Source of the DNA: Breviolum minutum Mf 1.05b.01
Lineage: Eukaryota; Sar; Dinophyceae; Suessiales; Symbiodiniaceae
Assembly: GCA_000507305.1 (NCBI GenBank)
Contig: DF241681.1
Location: forward strand, 5,508 to 69,507
DNA length: 64,000 bases
Reading direction: 5' to 3'
The notes below the pieces were generated by a model. It was not told the DNA's origin, made no database searches, and saw nothing but the letters and a program-made list of their open reading frames with translations. The translations under genes were made by a program, and so were the position numbers. Positions within the stretch are counted from its first letter, which is position 1, and each line of letters opens with the position of its first letter. Of the stretch, positions 31,160 through 39,800 are shown piece by piece.

Positions 31160-32450
31160 ACAATCAACTATACACCCCAAAAACTAACGTAAAATCTGAG
31201 ATGTCCCCTCGGAAAAGAACATCGAATCTACACACTCTTGGTGTCCTTTTTGCTCTTCGAGAGTGTCCGGGCAGTTCGAGAAACAGCATGAATCTCATAT
31301 CAAACCCCCTACATTCCTCCACCCCCGATGGATCATAGATGCATTTATCCTCCTTGCAGCTCAAGGGCGATTTCGATCTTGATCTCATCCTGTTCCTGGC
31401 AGGAAGGGAGGGTCGGGTCTCAAATTTGGGCATTAAAAACTTCTTGGCTGTCAAATGGTAGAACATAGGCCAAGAGGACTTCCAAAACTCTAAATGCCAC
31501 TGTACCGTATGAGTGTTTGAGGACATGTTCAAAAAGAGTGAAGTTTCCAAGTCCATCTCAAGCCCTTTTTTGGAAAACAAACACTTGTGAAATGTTCCAA
31601 ATCCACTGAGTCTTGATATTCGGAATCCAAAAGCAAATCAAATCCGAATCGGCGCTTGCAAAATTTGTCCACTGGGACCGCAAACTCTCCCCCGCGACAG
31701 CTTTGTGTTTATAGATGATTTTAGTATCTTCTATGTATCTTCTAGTATTTGCCGAGCTAAAATGGTCCTCTCAGCTTTTGAGTTTCCATCGGCACCTGTG
31801 GTTTTTGGTCATCCACTTTCTGTACCGAGATGTCGGTGATGCGCACCACCGAGTCGGTCCTGGCCATATAAAATTGACGAATGACTTGATGACATGAAAT
31901 TACTCGCTCGTTTTGATCGTTTTGGTGTAAAACATGTATGCAAAATACAGAAGATGTTACAGGGTTGATTGGAACAAAATTCAACTTGTCGCGATCTATA
32001 GTTGTTGAATTTTTTGGAATGACTTCTTCATGTTAAGGAAGAAACGGATCTGAATCAAGCAAGTTATCCATTAATCCGAACTCAATCGGTTGCCAAGGAA
32101 ATGCTACATCTCCACGACATGCACGTATTACAAATCGAAACATCTGTCGCACCTCTGCTCCTTGGTCACTGGGACTGCATCAGAATTGATCACCTGTCGT
32201 GACAAATTTGTCACTGACAATCTGCTCTCACAATTCAACGAACAAGATCCCTCTCTGTCTCTTCAAGACCACGTCACACATGATGATGGGTGTGCATACA
32301 CGTGCCAACAAAGGGAAATACACACTGATTGGAGCTCTGACATGAAAGCACGCAACAAACTACACCCGTTACCGTTACCGATGTGTCACCATTTCCACCC
32401 ATGAGACTTATCCACCCTACCTTCACTGTAGGTTCTCTAGCCTCAGTCAT
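17728..32450 (-). CDS. Gene B: tandem paralog of gene A
   Basis: Second copy of the gene A architecture, directly upstream of gene A in the same orientation, offset by about 15-16 kb. At least 25 exons match gene A exons in order, most with identical length and phase, while the introns show no obvious similarity by eye, so the duplication looks old. The protein is again Ala-rich with A-x-A-x segments (FNATATAK, AFAEATDQVTASYQ) followed by helical charged segments (ATRLATLEAKKDASKT, AEAEEAAK). The 5' exon is uncertain: MTEAREPTVK followed by gtaggg at 32421-32450 sits at the expected offset but lacks the hydrophobic stretch of gene A. The 3' end is near 17.7 kb, a few hundred bases from the gene A start. 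Two exons are fused relative to gene A (22946-23035 and 22036-22125). Function unknown. Confidence 0.72.
17955..18021 (-). CDS. Gene B exon, pairs with A 363-424
   Basis: NEPVAEITDLSLQNMPKGKQ between cttgcag|G and gtgtga. Confidence 0.65.
18173..18202 (-). CDS. Gene B exon candidate, acidic
   Basis: DESASTEASE after gtggcag|G, GA donor after a Glu codon. A competing frame reads PPMAIVAGRVSIDRSVRGP, so the reading is ambiguous. Confidence 0.35.
18468..18505 (-). CDS. Gene B exon candidate, acidic
   Basis: EDSAQATSDQSQ after tgaag|G, GA donor; another frame is also open. Confidence 0.4.
18506..20048. other. Poorly resolved part of gene B
   Basis: Holds candidate coding pieces only (for example a minus-strand frame near 19420-19500 with RQKQQEESEE) plus AT-rich tracts at 18.54-18.78 and 19.2 kb. 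No confident exon. Confidence 0.35.
20049..20069 (-). CDS. Gene B exon
   Basis: VTPILLK after gcctcag|G; the frame stays open as NEYLQKTVEYEKAARQR to about 19990, so the exon may be longer. Resembles gene A exon 35. Confidence 0.45.
20742..20771 (-). CDS. Gene B exon candidate
   Basis: SWAISKELKQ with a GA donor; the acceptor AG is followed by T. Confidence 0.35.
21058..21127 (-). CDS. Gene B exon
   Basis: Reads VDPAKCVTAACSAEILTTKL then LVM, gtgagg donor. No clear gene A match. Confidence 0.5.
21831..21863 (-). CDS. Gene B exon, pairs with A 5407-5439
   Basis: VEKAKTMVTAG after ccttag|G, GC donor. Confidence 0.65.
22036..22125 (-). CDS. Gene B fused exon equal to gene A exons 30+31
   Basis: 90 nt containing NAAQAEAEEAAKLKAKRSAE, GC donor. 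Gene A has 54+36 nt separated by an intron of about 317 bp. Confidence 0.75.
22334..22405 (-). CDS. Gene B exon, pairs with A 6392-6463
   Basis: VKAQLSAEAKAKATAKAEAE then EAAK, GC donor, 72 nt. Confidence 0.85.
22946..23035 (-). CDS. Gene B fused exon equal to gene A exons 27+28
   Basis: 90 nt, uninterrupted, reading ATRLATLEAKKDASKTLKEK then VLLKAKEEAK, with a GC donor. In gene A the same 30 codons are split 46+44 nt by an intron of about 258 bp. Confidence 0.82.
23219..23242 (-). CDS. Gene B 24-nt micro-exon, pairs with A 7260-7283
   Basis: ATKAAKEE after ttctcag|G, GC donor. Confidence 0.7.
23436..23483 (-). CDS. Gene B exon, pairs with A 7476-7523
   Basis: VHEKAPGKAMAEAKAE, GC donor, 48 nt. 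Confidence 0.78.
23807..23845 (-). CDS. Gene B exon, pairs with A 7911-7952
   Basis: AAASAEAFQMAAK, GA donor, 39 nt. Confidence 0.68.
24221..24269 (-). CDS. Gene B exon, pairs with A 8308-8356
   Basis: EHSDELKNLALEDAVK, GT donor, 49 nt. Confidence 0.8.
24601..24657 (-). CDS. Gene B exon, pairs with A 8627-8683
   Basis: AAKKEVERDLMAQIQSYAK, GA donor, 57 nt. Confidence 0.8.
24835..24903 (-). CDS. Gene B exon, pairs with A 9017-9085
   Basis: 69 nt, AHAEAFTKAKDKAAEMALET then AKQ, GA donor. Confidence 0.8.
25082..25153 (-). CDS. Gene B exon, pairs with A 9266-9337
   Basis: 72 nt, ARSLLDAKAMELHGIPFALA then VYNK, GC donor. Confidence 0.82.
25216..25267 (-). CDS. Gene B exon, pairs with A 9492-9548
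   Basis: ATAQSWTASKACISARK, GC donor; the acceptor AG is followed by T. Confidence 0.65.
25774..25832 (-). CDS. Gene B exon, pairs with A 10558-10610
   Basis: Contains DAEVSKTASATAEDTET, ending at gtgacc. Confidence 0.6.
26354..26378 (-). CDS. Gene B exon candidate
   Basis: SATATVNE after ggcacag|G; pairs with A 10914-10935. Confidence 0.4.
26648..26702 (-). CDS. Gene B exon, pairs with A 11107-11168
   Basis: Contains VEKATASATRKANAT, with a GC donor. The acceptor position is uncertain. Confidence 0.55.
26998..27042. repeat. CAT microsatellite
   Basis: About twelve atc units in a gene B intron. Confidence 0.9.
27135..27152 (-). CDS. Gene B 18-nt micro-exon candidate
   Basis: ASATAQ after gtgacag|G, with a possible GC donor; pairs with A 11434-11451. 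Confidence 0.45.
27309..27411. mobile_element. MITE-like hairpin element, copy 2
   Basis: Same organisation as 677-786: gttgatggaa start, cagttgataggtag, ccgttatttacggggtttta core, and an ending in tttcttccatca. The terminal repeats are now imperfect, so this copy is older. Intronic in gene B. Confidence 0.65.
27447..27488 (-). CDS. Gene B exon, pairs with A 11611-11652
   Basis: AFAEATDQVTASYQ, GC donor, 42 nt. The hairpin repeat at 27309-27411 lies just downstream. Confidence 0.82.
27571..27660. repeat. Imperfect hairpin
   Basis: attaacatatcccac near 581 and the reverse-complementary gggatatgttagtt near 637-650 form arms of about 23 bp around a 40-bp loop; possibly another small non-autonomous element. 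Confidence 0.5.
28016..28063 (-). CDS. Gene B exon, pairs with A 11915-11962
   Basis: AEATGTGSFNATATAK, GC donor, 48 nt. Confidence 0.8.
28171..28212 (-). CDS. Gene B exon, pairs with A 12469-12510
   Basis: ASATVAATASAKQH, GC donor, 42 nt. Confidence 0.75.
28463..28486 (-). CDS. Gene B 24-nt micro-exon, pairs with A 12824-12847
   Basis: Eight codons VIGNATEK, GT donor. Confidence 0.75.
28698..28772 (-). CDS. Gene B exon, pairs with A 13230-13304
   Basis: 75 nt, VMVPEFTVKDSVTKIIEGRI then YKAVE, GC donor. Confidence 0.85.
28891..28953 (-). CDS. Gene B exon, pairs with A 14098-14148
   Basis: 21 codons ending PFGRQEPKMCISVE, GT donor where gene A uses GC. Confidence 0.8.
29307..29339 (-). CDS. 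Gene B exon, pairs with A 14537-14598
   Basis: Reads AWGGKVPEVSS after accag|G, with a gtgaag donor. Confidence 0.5.
29872..29928 (-). CDS. Gene B exon
   Basis: Reads AEKAALKIFEDMFEAATAS after gcacag|G; the GC donor may be earlier, after GAG at 29887. No gene A partner found. Confidence 0.6.
30261..30323 (-). CDS. Gene B exon
   Basis: 21 codons PTTMAPDVGREEARVLTRLS plus Arg between gtccag and gtgtag. No partner was found in gene A. Confidence 0.45.
30425..30480. repeat. TTG/TTC microsatellite
   Basis: ttg run followed by eight or more ttc units. Confidence 0.9.
30785..30853 (-). CDS. Gene B exon, pairs with A 15628-15732
   Basis: 23 codons reading IGTNTKMIFPGTPSIAEWRG, gtttcc donor. The KMIFP and EWRG motifs match gene A. 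Confidence 0.55.
31109..31158. repeat. CAA microsatellite
   Basis: About sixteen aca units in a gene B intron. Confidence 0.9.
31353..31395 (-). CDS. Gene B exon, pairs with A 16234-16270
   Basis: Reads EQDEIKIEIALELQ after tgccag|G, with a GA donor in the same phase as gene A. Confidence 0.6.
31817..31859 (-). CDS. Gene B exon, pairs with A 16565-16608
   Basis: After tggccag|G reads TDSVVRITDISVQK up to gtggat. Confidence 0.55.
32421..32450 (-). CDS. Gene B exon 1 candidate
   Basis: ATG at 32450 opens MTEAREPTVK followed by gtaggg. It lies at the offset expected from gene A exon 1 but has no hydrophobic stretch, so the true start may be elsewhere. Confidence 0.3.
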
Positions 32451-32875
32451 TTACACCATTTTTTCAGCGAAAAAAGTATGGGCCAGGGGACCTATATGTA
32501 GAACTTCAAAAATGACACACAAAATACAGAACATGGCAAAAATAATAACAGCATATAACAGCTAATACCAGTAGTGCCCGGACAAGCCGGGGGCGGAAGT
32601 TTCCAAAAGGAAAAGAACTATATAGCACAGAAAGAATTTGCCTATAGAATGTGCGCAAGGCGACCGACCAGCGCGACGCCCAAATCATTTCTTTGCTGTG
32701 AACGAGCCTTCTGCCGTTCCATGGTGGTGATGTTTTGTGCTTTGAAGTGAAGTTTTGATGTCTTGATGTCTGTTGCGGGGTCAGGTCATGTGATGGTCAT
32801 GTCATTTGATGCGATGTGATGGCTTGTGTTGTGTCATGTCACGTGATGCAACGCGATGTCATGGTGATGCGCTGT

Positions 32876-32966
32876 ACTACTCCAGTACTACTCTGTACTA
32901 CAAAGTACTACTCCAGTACAACCCTGTTCTACAAAGTACTACTCCAGTACTACTCTGTACTGCAAA
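32876..32966. repeat. Minisatellite abutting the gap
   Basis: Tandem gtactactccagtactactc and tgtactacaaa units run into the N stretch, suggesting the gap is unresolved tandem repeat. Confidence 0.85.
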
Positions 32967-33677
32967 NNNNNNNNNNNNNNNNNNNNNNNNNNNNNNNNNN
33001 NNNNNNNNNNNNNNNNNNNNNNNNNNNNNNNNNNNNNNNNNNNNNNNNNNNNNNNNNNNNNNNNNNNNNNNNNNNNNNNNNNNNNNNNNNNNNNNNNNNN
33101 NNNNNNNNNNNNNNNNNNNNNNNNNNNNNNNNNNNNNNNNNNNNNNNNNNNNNNNNNNNNNNNNNNNNNNNNNNNNNNNNNNNNNNNNNNNNNNNNNNNN
33201 NNNNNNNNNNNNNNNNNNNNNNNNNNNNNNNNNNNNNNNNNNNNNNNNNNNNNNNNNNNNNNNNNNNNNNNNNNNNNNNNNNNNNNNNNNNNNNNNNNNN
33301 NNNNNNNNNNNNNNNNNNNNNNNNNNNNNNNNNNNNNNNNNNNNNNNNNNNNNNNNNNNNNNNNNNNNNNNNNNNNNNNNNNNNNNNNNNNNNNNNNNNN
33401 NNNNNNNNNNNNNNNNNNNNNNNNNNNNNNNNNNNNNNNNNNNNNNNNNNNNNNNNNNNNNNNNNNNNNNNNNNNNNNNNNNNNNNNNNNNNNNNNNNNN
33501 NNNNNNNNNNNNNNNNNNNNNNNNNNNNNNNNNNNNNNNNNNNNNNNNNNNNNNNNNNNNNNNNNNNNNNNNNNNNNNNNNNNNNNNNNNNNNNNNNNNN
33601 NNNNNNNNNNNNNNNNNNNNNNNNNNNNNNNNNNNNNNNNNNNNNNNNNNNNNNNNNNNNNNNNNNNNNNNNNNNNN
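32967..33677. other. Assembly gap (711 N)
   Basis: Run of N between two tandem-repeat tracts; the true length is unknown. Confidence 0.99.
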
Positions 33678-33689
33678 AAAAGTGACACA

Positions 33690-33780
33690 TGAACTTCACC
33701 AAATGCTGCACCTGCAACAAAAAGTGGCACATGAACTTCACCAAATGCTGCACCTGCCACAAAAAGTGACACATGAACCG
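33690..33780 (-). repeat. Minisatellite copies on the opposite strand
   Basis: About two units, reverse complement reading cagcatttggtgaagttcat, homologous to 39725-40345. Confidence 0.75.
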
Positions 33781-33911
33781 CACCGACTACGACTACGACT
33801 ACGACTACGACTACTACTACTACTACTACTACTACTGCTACTAGGACTACTATGACTAGGACTACCACTACTAGGACTACTACTACTACTACTAGGACTA
33901 CTACTGCTAGG

Positions 33912-33942
<31 letters not shown>

Positions 33943-33995
33943 GGACTACTACTACTAGGACTACTACTAGGACTACTACTACTACTACAACTACA

Positions 33996-34026
<31 letters not shown>

Positions 34027-34185
34027 GGACTACTACTACTAGGACTACTACTACTAGGACTACTACTACTAGGACTACTACTGGTACGACTACTACTGCT
34101 ACGACTACTACTGCTAGGACTACTACTACTAGGACTACTACTGGTACGACTACTACTGCTACGACTACTACTGCTAGGACTACTA
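33781..34185. repeat. ACT/ACG trinucleotide array with higher-order structure
   Basis: About 400 bp of act, acg and agg triplets with a longer period (ctaggactactact units); includes two tandem copies of a block of about 60 bp near 34.08-34.18 kb. Confidence 0.9.
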
Positions 34186-34526
34186 TTCCTGTCAGGCTAC
34201 CCAAAAGTTCGTATATCGGAAGTTTGCCACTAAACTTCCTTTGATAACAGCAACACGCAAACGTAACACAAATTTGGTTCAAAAACTCGCTGCTACAAGT
34301 ACAGTCAGGACCTTATCTCACATCAGATTTTTAGGATTCAATTATTTCCTATGCGGGGAACCCGATGCGACCCCGTCACAGCAGGCCACATCAAAGTGCC
34401 AAACACAATGAGAATTGTATGGTTTTGATGAAACATAAGGAATGCATCAAACACGAGGAGTTTATCAAATAGTAGCACTGCCACAAAAAGACAGCTGCTC
34501 TTCTCACTTTTTCCGGGGCAGCTGAA

Positions 34527-34604
34527 TTATCCGCATTGAGACACCCCTGCCAGAAATTTCGCTTGGTGTCGATGGGCAGTTCCTTCTACTGCCTCAAAGG
34601 TTGC
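34527..34604 (-). CDS. Gene H terminal exon
   Basis: ATFEAVEGTAHRHQAKFLAG then VSQCG and TAA at 34527. A GC donor after HRHQ is an alternative end. Confidence 0.5.
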   Translation of the reverse strand, partial: ATFEAVEGTAHRHQAKFLAGVSQCG

Positions 34605-36360
34605 CTGAAGCTGGCGGGTGACCAAAGTGGAGGATGAAACATGATCGAAAGACGGGACTTACAATACAAATATATGGGTGTTTCCTCAAATGGTGGTACC
34701 ACCAAATCATCCATTTTTATAGGGGTTTCCATTATTTTCACCATCCAATTTGGGGTACCTCTATTTTTGGAAACACCCATATATAATTTACTCTTTAATG
34801 ATTCCTGAAAAGTGTGAAACTACAATAACAATCGATAACAATCATATAACATGTAAACTAACAGCCAAAAGTGATTTGGGGAGACAGGGAGACCCCTTTT
34901 TATATTTTTTAAGTACCTAGCTGCAATTCTGCAATCTTTGACTTGTCCCCAAAGAACCAGAAAGGCAATGTAAATGACATATGATTTATCGCAAAAAAAA
35001 ACGCTGAATCTCCCAGCTTCAGACTTTCTCAGCTCGTGACCAGAAGGACAAGAAGCGCGATTCGCATGGCCACTTGTCACCTAGCAAAGCAGCTTGGCTC
35101 ATATCCCACTCGGTGGTGGTTGCAATTATATAAAGGGGATGAGGTGAAAGGAAAAGCGTCCAAAGCGGGATGAACATGAATATGCAAAAGTATGTGAAAC
35201 TACCAATGAATTATAGATATATAATTCCTCTCAGATCATTTTGTGTTCAAGCTCCGTTCTGCAAGAAAGCATCCAATCAAACCATGCATGCATTGAAAAC
35301 ATGTATCCAAAGTGATTGATCCAGAACCCTTCGCACTTTGCAAAGGAGTATGCTAAAATTGCAAAAGCTTATTCAATATGTCCTGTTATTGATGTTGAAG
35401 GGCTTCTGGTTGATGCGAACCCAAACGAACAATAGGTCGCAGTCAGCACCAATCTTCCAACAAAAAACATGGAGATGTAGAGGGACCTTACAGGTAGTAT
35501 CATTCGACCATTGTTGGGAACAAAATATGGATCAAAACCGGAACTTCACGAATTTCACCTCTGTAATCATCTCTTCCGGCTGCATCCCCTCCCAATTCTG
35601 CCTCCAACACCTATCTTCGTTGAGGTGTGATCTTACGCGCTCTAAGCACGCAACTTGGGCCAAAAAGGCGCATTGTCATGCATTGGCACAACTACCAGTG
35701 CCATTTATCACAACAAACAAACAAAAGAACTACCCTCAAGTAGACTGAAATTATAGGTTGCATAAGTGTTCCACACCATTGGATGAAGTTGATTTGGAAA
35801 CCCAAAGTGTCGAAGCATCCACTGCGCGACTCGTTGTGGTTTCAAAACTGACAATGGTGGCAATGGTGGCATGAGAATGAAGGCTGTGATACAGCACACT
35901 ACCGGGTCACTACCGGGTTGTTTCGGATTGGTCCAAGCCTTCGCCCTGTTCTTGGCTCGCAGGGCTCCCACAGCCCTAGCGAGCTCGTTGTACTCCTGTG
36001 CCGCCGAGAGAAAAGGAACAAACGACCTGCGGGATGAGTTAGATGACAATGAAGGAACCCAGTAGCACGCAAACCTTACATAAAACAGCTGACCCATCGG
36101 CAAAGAAATTATTGCAATGCAGAGAAATCTGGAAAGTTGAATCCCTTCAATCTTGCAAGCTGCCAAGTCTGGATTTCATATTGAACCCCAATGTAATCAA
36201 AGGAGTGGATCGGAGACATATCAGCGGGCCATACGTTTTTTTTTCTGCTTGGCTTGAAAATGGCAATGAGCCAAGTCCTTTCTGTCCATTTCAAATTGAT
36301 CATTGTACATCTGTTTCAAATCAAACCTCCGCGTCTCCGAAGCGAACCGCGGGTCAGGCA
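34527..36360 (-). CDS. Gene H: short four-exon gene or 3' part of gene C
   Basis: Four exons with compatible phases on the minus strand: 36254-36360 (contains PDPRFASETRRFDLKQ), 35939-35995 (EYNELARAVGALRAKNRAK), 35018-35080 (GHANRASCPSGHELRKSE) and 34527-34604 (ATFEAVEGTAHRHQAK, stop TAA at 34527). Three donors are GC after a K, E or Q codon, as elsewhere in the window. The phase at the start of the first exon fits the end of the gene C exon at 36979-37018, so H may simply be the 3' end of gene C; no separate start codon was found. Product not recognised; basic and charged. Confidence 0.5.
34671..34783 (-). mobile_element. Hairpin repeat with GVSKNRGTPNW coding-like frame
   Basis: A 15-bp perfect inverted repeat (tatatgggtgtttcc / ggaaacacccatata) bounds a 113-bp element. 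The minus strand reads GVSKNRGTPNWMVKIMETPI then KMDDLVVPPFEETPIY; I recall closely similar peptides scattered through Symbiodiniaceae gene predictions, where they derive from a high-copy repeat. Lies in the gene H intron. Confidence 0.65.
35018..35080 (-). CDS. Gene H exon 3
   Basis: 63 nt, VTSGHANRASCPSGHELRKS plus Glu, GC donor; phase 0 on both sides. Confidence 0.5.
35939..35995 (-). CDS. Gene H exon 2
   Basis: 57 nt, EYNELARAVGALRAKNRAK, GC donor after Lys. Confidence 0.65.
36254..36360 (-). CDS. Gene H exon 1
   Basis: PDPRFASETRRFDLKQMYND then QFEMDRKDLAHCHFQ, GC donor after Gln. Confidence 0.55.
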
Positions 36361-36764
36361 CTTGGGTAAATCTCTCGGAGTTCTGAGAAAAGTTCACTGA
36401 CGATCCTGTGGTGGTCAGATTCAGTCATCCAACCTTTCTTGAACCTTAGTCAAAATCCAACTCACATCAAGTTCCCTGAGACTTGTGAGACTTGAGAGAC
36501 TTCCAAGCTCAACTGTTTGAACTACAGCAGGATACCAATCTTCTTATCCGTTTGAACATCTGCATTTTGCTTTCATTCATAAGATGAATAAAACGCAAAA
36601 AAATACAGCAAGGATACTGAGGAATGGTAGATGAAACAAATGGATTCATGATTCATGATTCATGATCAATCAAAAGAAAGACCACGGGGCTCTGGTCAGG
36701 TTCAACCCAGAGTTTTGAAACCAAAAAGGATTGATCCAAAACATACTCGAAGATGATGACGGAA

Positions 36765-36875
36765 TCAAGGATCCAGGCGTTCCCCTTGGACTATACCAAT
36801 CCTTTCGCTTCTCAGTTTGTATTCACCAAGTAACATTCGTTTCACAGAAATGAGGTCATGCGCTATGCGCAGCGT
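36765..36875 (-). CDS. Possible terminal exon of gene C
   Basis: After a strong acceptor (ccctgtcctgcag), one frame reads TLRIAHDLISVKRMLLGEYK to a stop at 36765. In the phase left by the previous exon it would instead give DAAHSA and stop at 36856. Status uncertain. Confidence 0.35.
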   Translation of the reverse strand, partial: TLRIAHDLISVKRMLLGEYKLRSERIGIVQGERLDP

Positions 36876-39800
36876 CTGCAGGACAGGGAGATAGTGCAAC
36901 TACAACTCTAGTTGATTGGTATGTGACAGAGGCATACAAAGGCTGCAAACATCTTTGAACACGACTGATTTAACGTACCACAATGACGCACTGACGCAAT
37001 CAATGTAGCCAAGCCTTCCTGCAAGAAATTGATACTACGGGATTTGATGGATTTGATATGCCTACAGAAAATCAAGCCCTCATCATCAGCTCAATGTATG
37101 TATATTCATGTTATTTGTATTATCATTACATAGAGATTGGGAGCCAAAGCCAAACTTCAAGACTTGCACATGATCACAGCACACGAAGGAGTGCCTGCCT
37201 GTTGGTCCTCATCCACTGAAATCTCTGCTGCTGGCCTCTTCTTCGAGATACCTGGTGCCTGACGACGTACTCCCATAGCGAAACGAAACTCGAAACCTTA
37301 AGGTTTGAAAAACCGTGCAAATAGAGGCATAGAGGCATACCAATCTCTTATGATCTTTCAGTGTACCGTTTTACGAGTAGAATGTAAATTGTCTAAGTTG
37401 CAGAACCATTTCCAAACCATGCTTTTAATATCTTTTAATGATGGATCACCTGGATGGCTGTCATTAAAGTAACCCTGAGGTGTGAGATAAGTTCTCCAAT
37501 TTATGAACGAAGTTCTGAGATCTGGAAAGCATGGTGATTTTGTGCGAACGCAAAGCTGCCTCCTTTGGCACTGGAGCGGCTACTGGCTTGGGTGCTGCTG
37601 ACTTTGGGGCAACATTCAGTTTTGGCTCTTGATGCTCCTTCTCTGCTCCAGCGTTCTCTAGTTCTTCCAATTCTTCATCGTCCTCGTCGGCCTCGATGCA
37701 ACGAATTGAAACAAAGGAAACTGAAGGAAGTGACAATAAGGGAACATACTCTTTCCACTTAATTCAATCCTGGAAATTTCTGAACAAATTGCCAATCATC
37801 TGGCTACCAGTACAGCAAGGCTTACAGCCGAAACCATGCATCCAGTGCCTAAGAAGGTTAGCAAATGCAGTACTCACCCCTTCTATGGCAAATCTTCCTT
37901 GCTTCAGTATCAAAACGCTGCATGCACCTCAAAATGCTGACATCTGAAATCTATCCCATTGCCGCAACCAACCATCTGAATCATTACTCACTAAATCCCA
38001 CTAACAGATTTGCATCTTAATCAGCAGAACGCCTTAGCCAGTGTGGGTCTTGTCACAGCTGGCTTTGGAGTTTCTTCGTCGGAGGACTCCTTCTCCTCCT
38101 CTTCATCCACCTAGCAAAGTGTTACGGGACTCACAGGATCCAGAACTGGTTGTTCAGGAGGCCCCAAGAGAAGTGTCCAGAAGACAAACAAGTGTGAAAA
38201 GGGAATTGAAACAGATATACAGTGTAAACTTACTATCACCAAACAACAACAAAAGGATTAAATACCGAGATATTGTTTAAGTATATGTTTAAGTCCCAAT
38301 TCCAAGACCCTATTTTCCTCTATGATTATTTGCCCAAAACAGTGTCCTAGACACCCCTCCACAATCAATTTTGGGTGTTTCCGTGTCAAAACACTCCATA
38401 ATCCATACATGAAAGCATACCAAAATGTTCTGAAGTCAATGGAAAGGCTACAATTCCATGCGAGTCCTATCCGGTTGCATTCAGCGAGCACAACAGCATG
38501 GACTCCAATAAATCATCAACAATCAGAGATGAATCTTGATGAATCATTGAAAGTACAACGTGCAGCATCCTCAGCTATGTCTCTGGATTCTGCCGCCTTA
38601 GCTGGTGTGGGTTTTGTCTTTGGAGTTTCTTCGTCGGAGGACTCCTCCTCCTCCTCTTCATCCACCTAGCAAAGTGTTACGGGACTCACAGGATCCAGAA
38701 CTGGTTGTTCAGGAGGCCCCAAGAGAAGTGTCCAGAAGACAAACAAGTGTGAAAAGGGAATTGAAACAGATATACAGTGTAAACTTACTATCACCAAACA
38801 ACAACAAAAGGATTAAATACCGAGATATTGTTGAAGTACATGTTTAAGTCCCAATTCCAAGACCCTATTTTCCTCTATGGTTATTTGCCTAAAACAGTGT
38901 CCTAGACACCCCTCCACAATCAATTTTGGGTGCTTCCGTGTCAAAACACTCCATAATCCATACATGAAAGCATACCAAAATGTTCTGAAGTCAATGGAAA
39001 GGCTACAATTCCATGCGAGTCCTATCCGGTTGCATTCAGCGAGCACAACAGCATGGACTCCAATGAATCATCAACAATCAGAGATGAATCTTGATGAATC
39101 ATTGAAAGTACAACGTGCAGCATCCTCAGCTATGTCTCTGGATTCTGCCGCCTTAGCTGGTGTGGGTTTTGTCTTTGGAATTTCTTCGTCGGAGGACTCC
39201 TCCTCCTCCTCTTCATCCACCTAGCAAAGTGTTACGGGACTCACAGGATCCAGAACTGGTTGTTCCGGAAGCCCTGGAAAAGAACATTGACTTGAAATGA
39301 CATGTAGTTTAAGTTTACGTTCCCAAATAACATCAAAATAGAATATACCATTGGGATACTTCCCTGAACTGCCCAAAAGAAGTTTAGTTGAGAAGCTTCC
39401 GAGTTACGGCTGCAACATCTGGTGATGTTAGAATGTCACTTTTCATTTTCGTGGCAGGCGCAACATGTGGCGAGATAGCGGCAGCACAAAATGTATCAAA
39501 ATGTTGTATTTGTCCACTCAAAGTGCATCTCCCAAGTCCGAAAAATAAGCTCGGCGAACGACGGGTGCGAGATGACCGTTTCACTCTGGGATCATGCTCG
39601 TCAAATCGTTCGTCGTAGTATATAGATGACGCTTCATGCGATTTGTGTCGCAAATCGTAATGTGACTTTTCGTAGCAGGTGCACTTTTATCTTCTAGTAT
39701 CTACTGATGTTGGATGGAATCCCATTTTTCATGGCAGGTGCAACATTTGGTGATGTTGGAGTCTCACTTTTGAAAGCAAGCGCAACATTTGGCGATGTTG

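Larger units (their letters stand above)
32575..34240. repeat. Left arm of large inverted repeat (element copy 1, contains assembly gap)
   Basis: In order: a conserved block of about 85 bp (32577-32665, containing agccgggggcggaagttt and agaatttgcctatagaat), a degenerate gatgt/catgtcat stretch (32.70-32.87 kb), a pentanucleotide-like gtactactccagtac minisatellite, the N gap, a 44-bp minisatellite (33.69-33.78 kb), an ACT array and a palindrome ggaagtttgccactaaacttcc at about 34219. The same modules occur in reverse order and orientation at 39.38-40.66 kb. Confidence 0.75.
38122..39235. repeat. 555-bp tandem duplication carrying gamma exons
   Basis: Two consecutive units (about 38122-38679 and 38680-39235) are nearly identical, differing at scattered single bases, and each carries one gamma exon plus the shared intron-end module. 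Confidence 0.85.

Noticed and set aside
32806..34282. Very long ORFs across the N gap with poly-Thr or poly-Val
   Set aside because: Translation of N and of the ACT trinucleotide array; no biological meaning.
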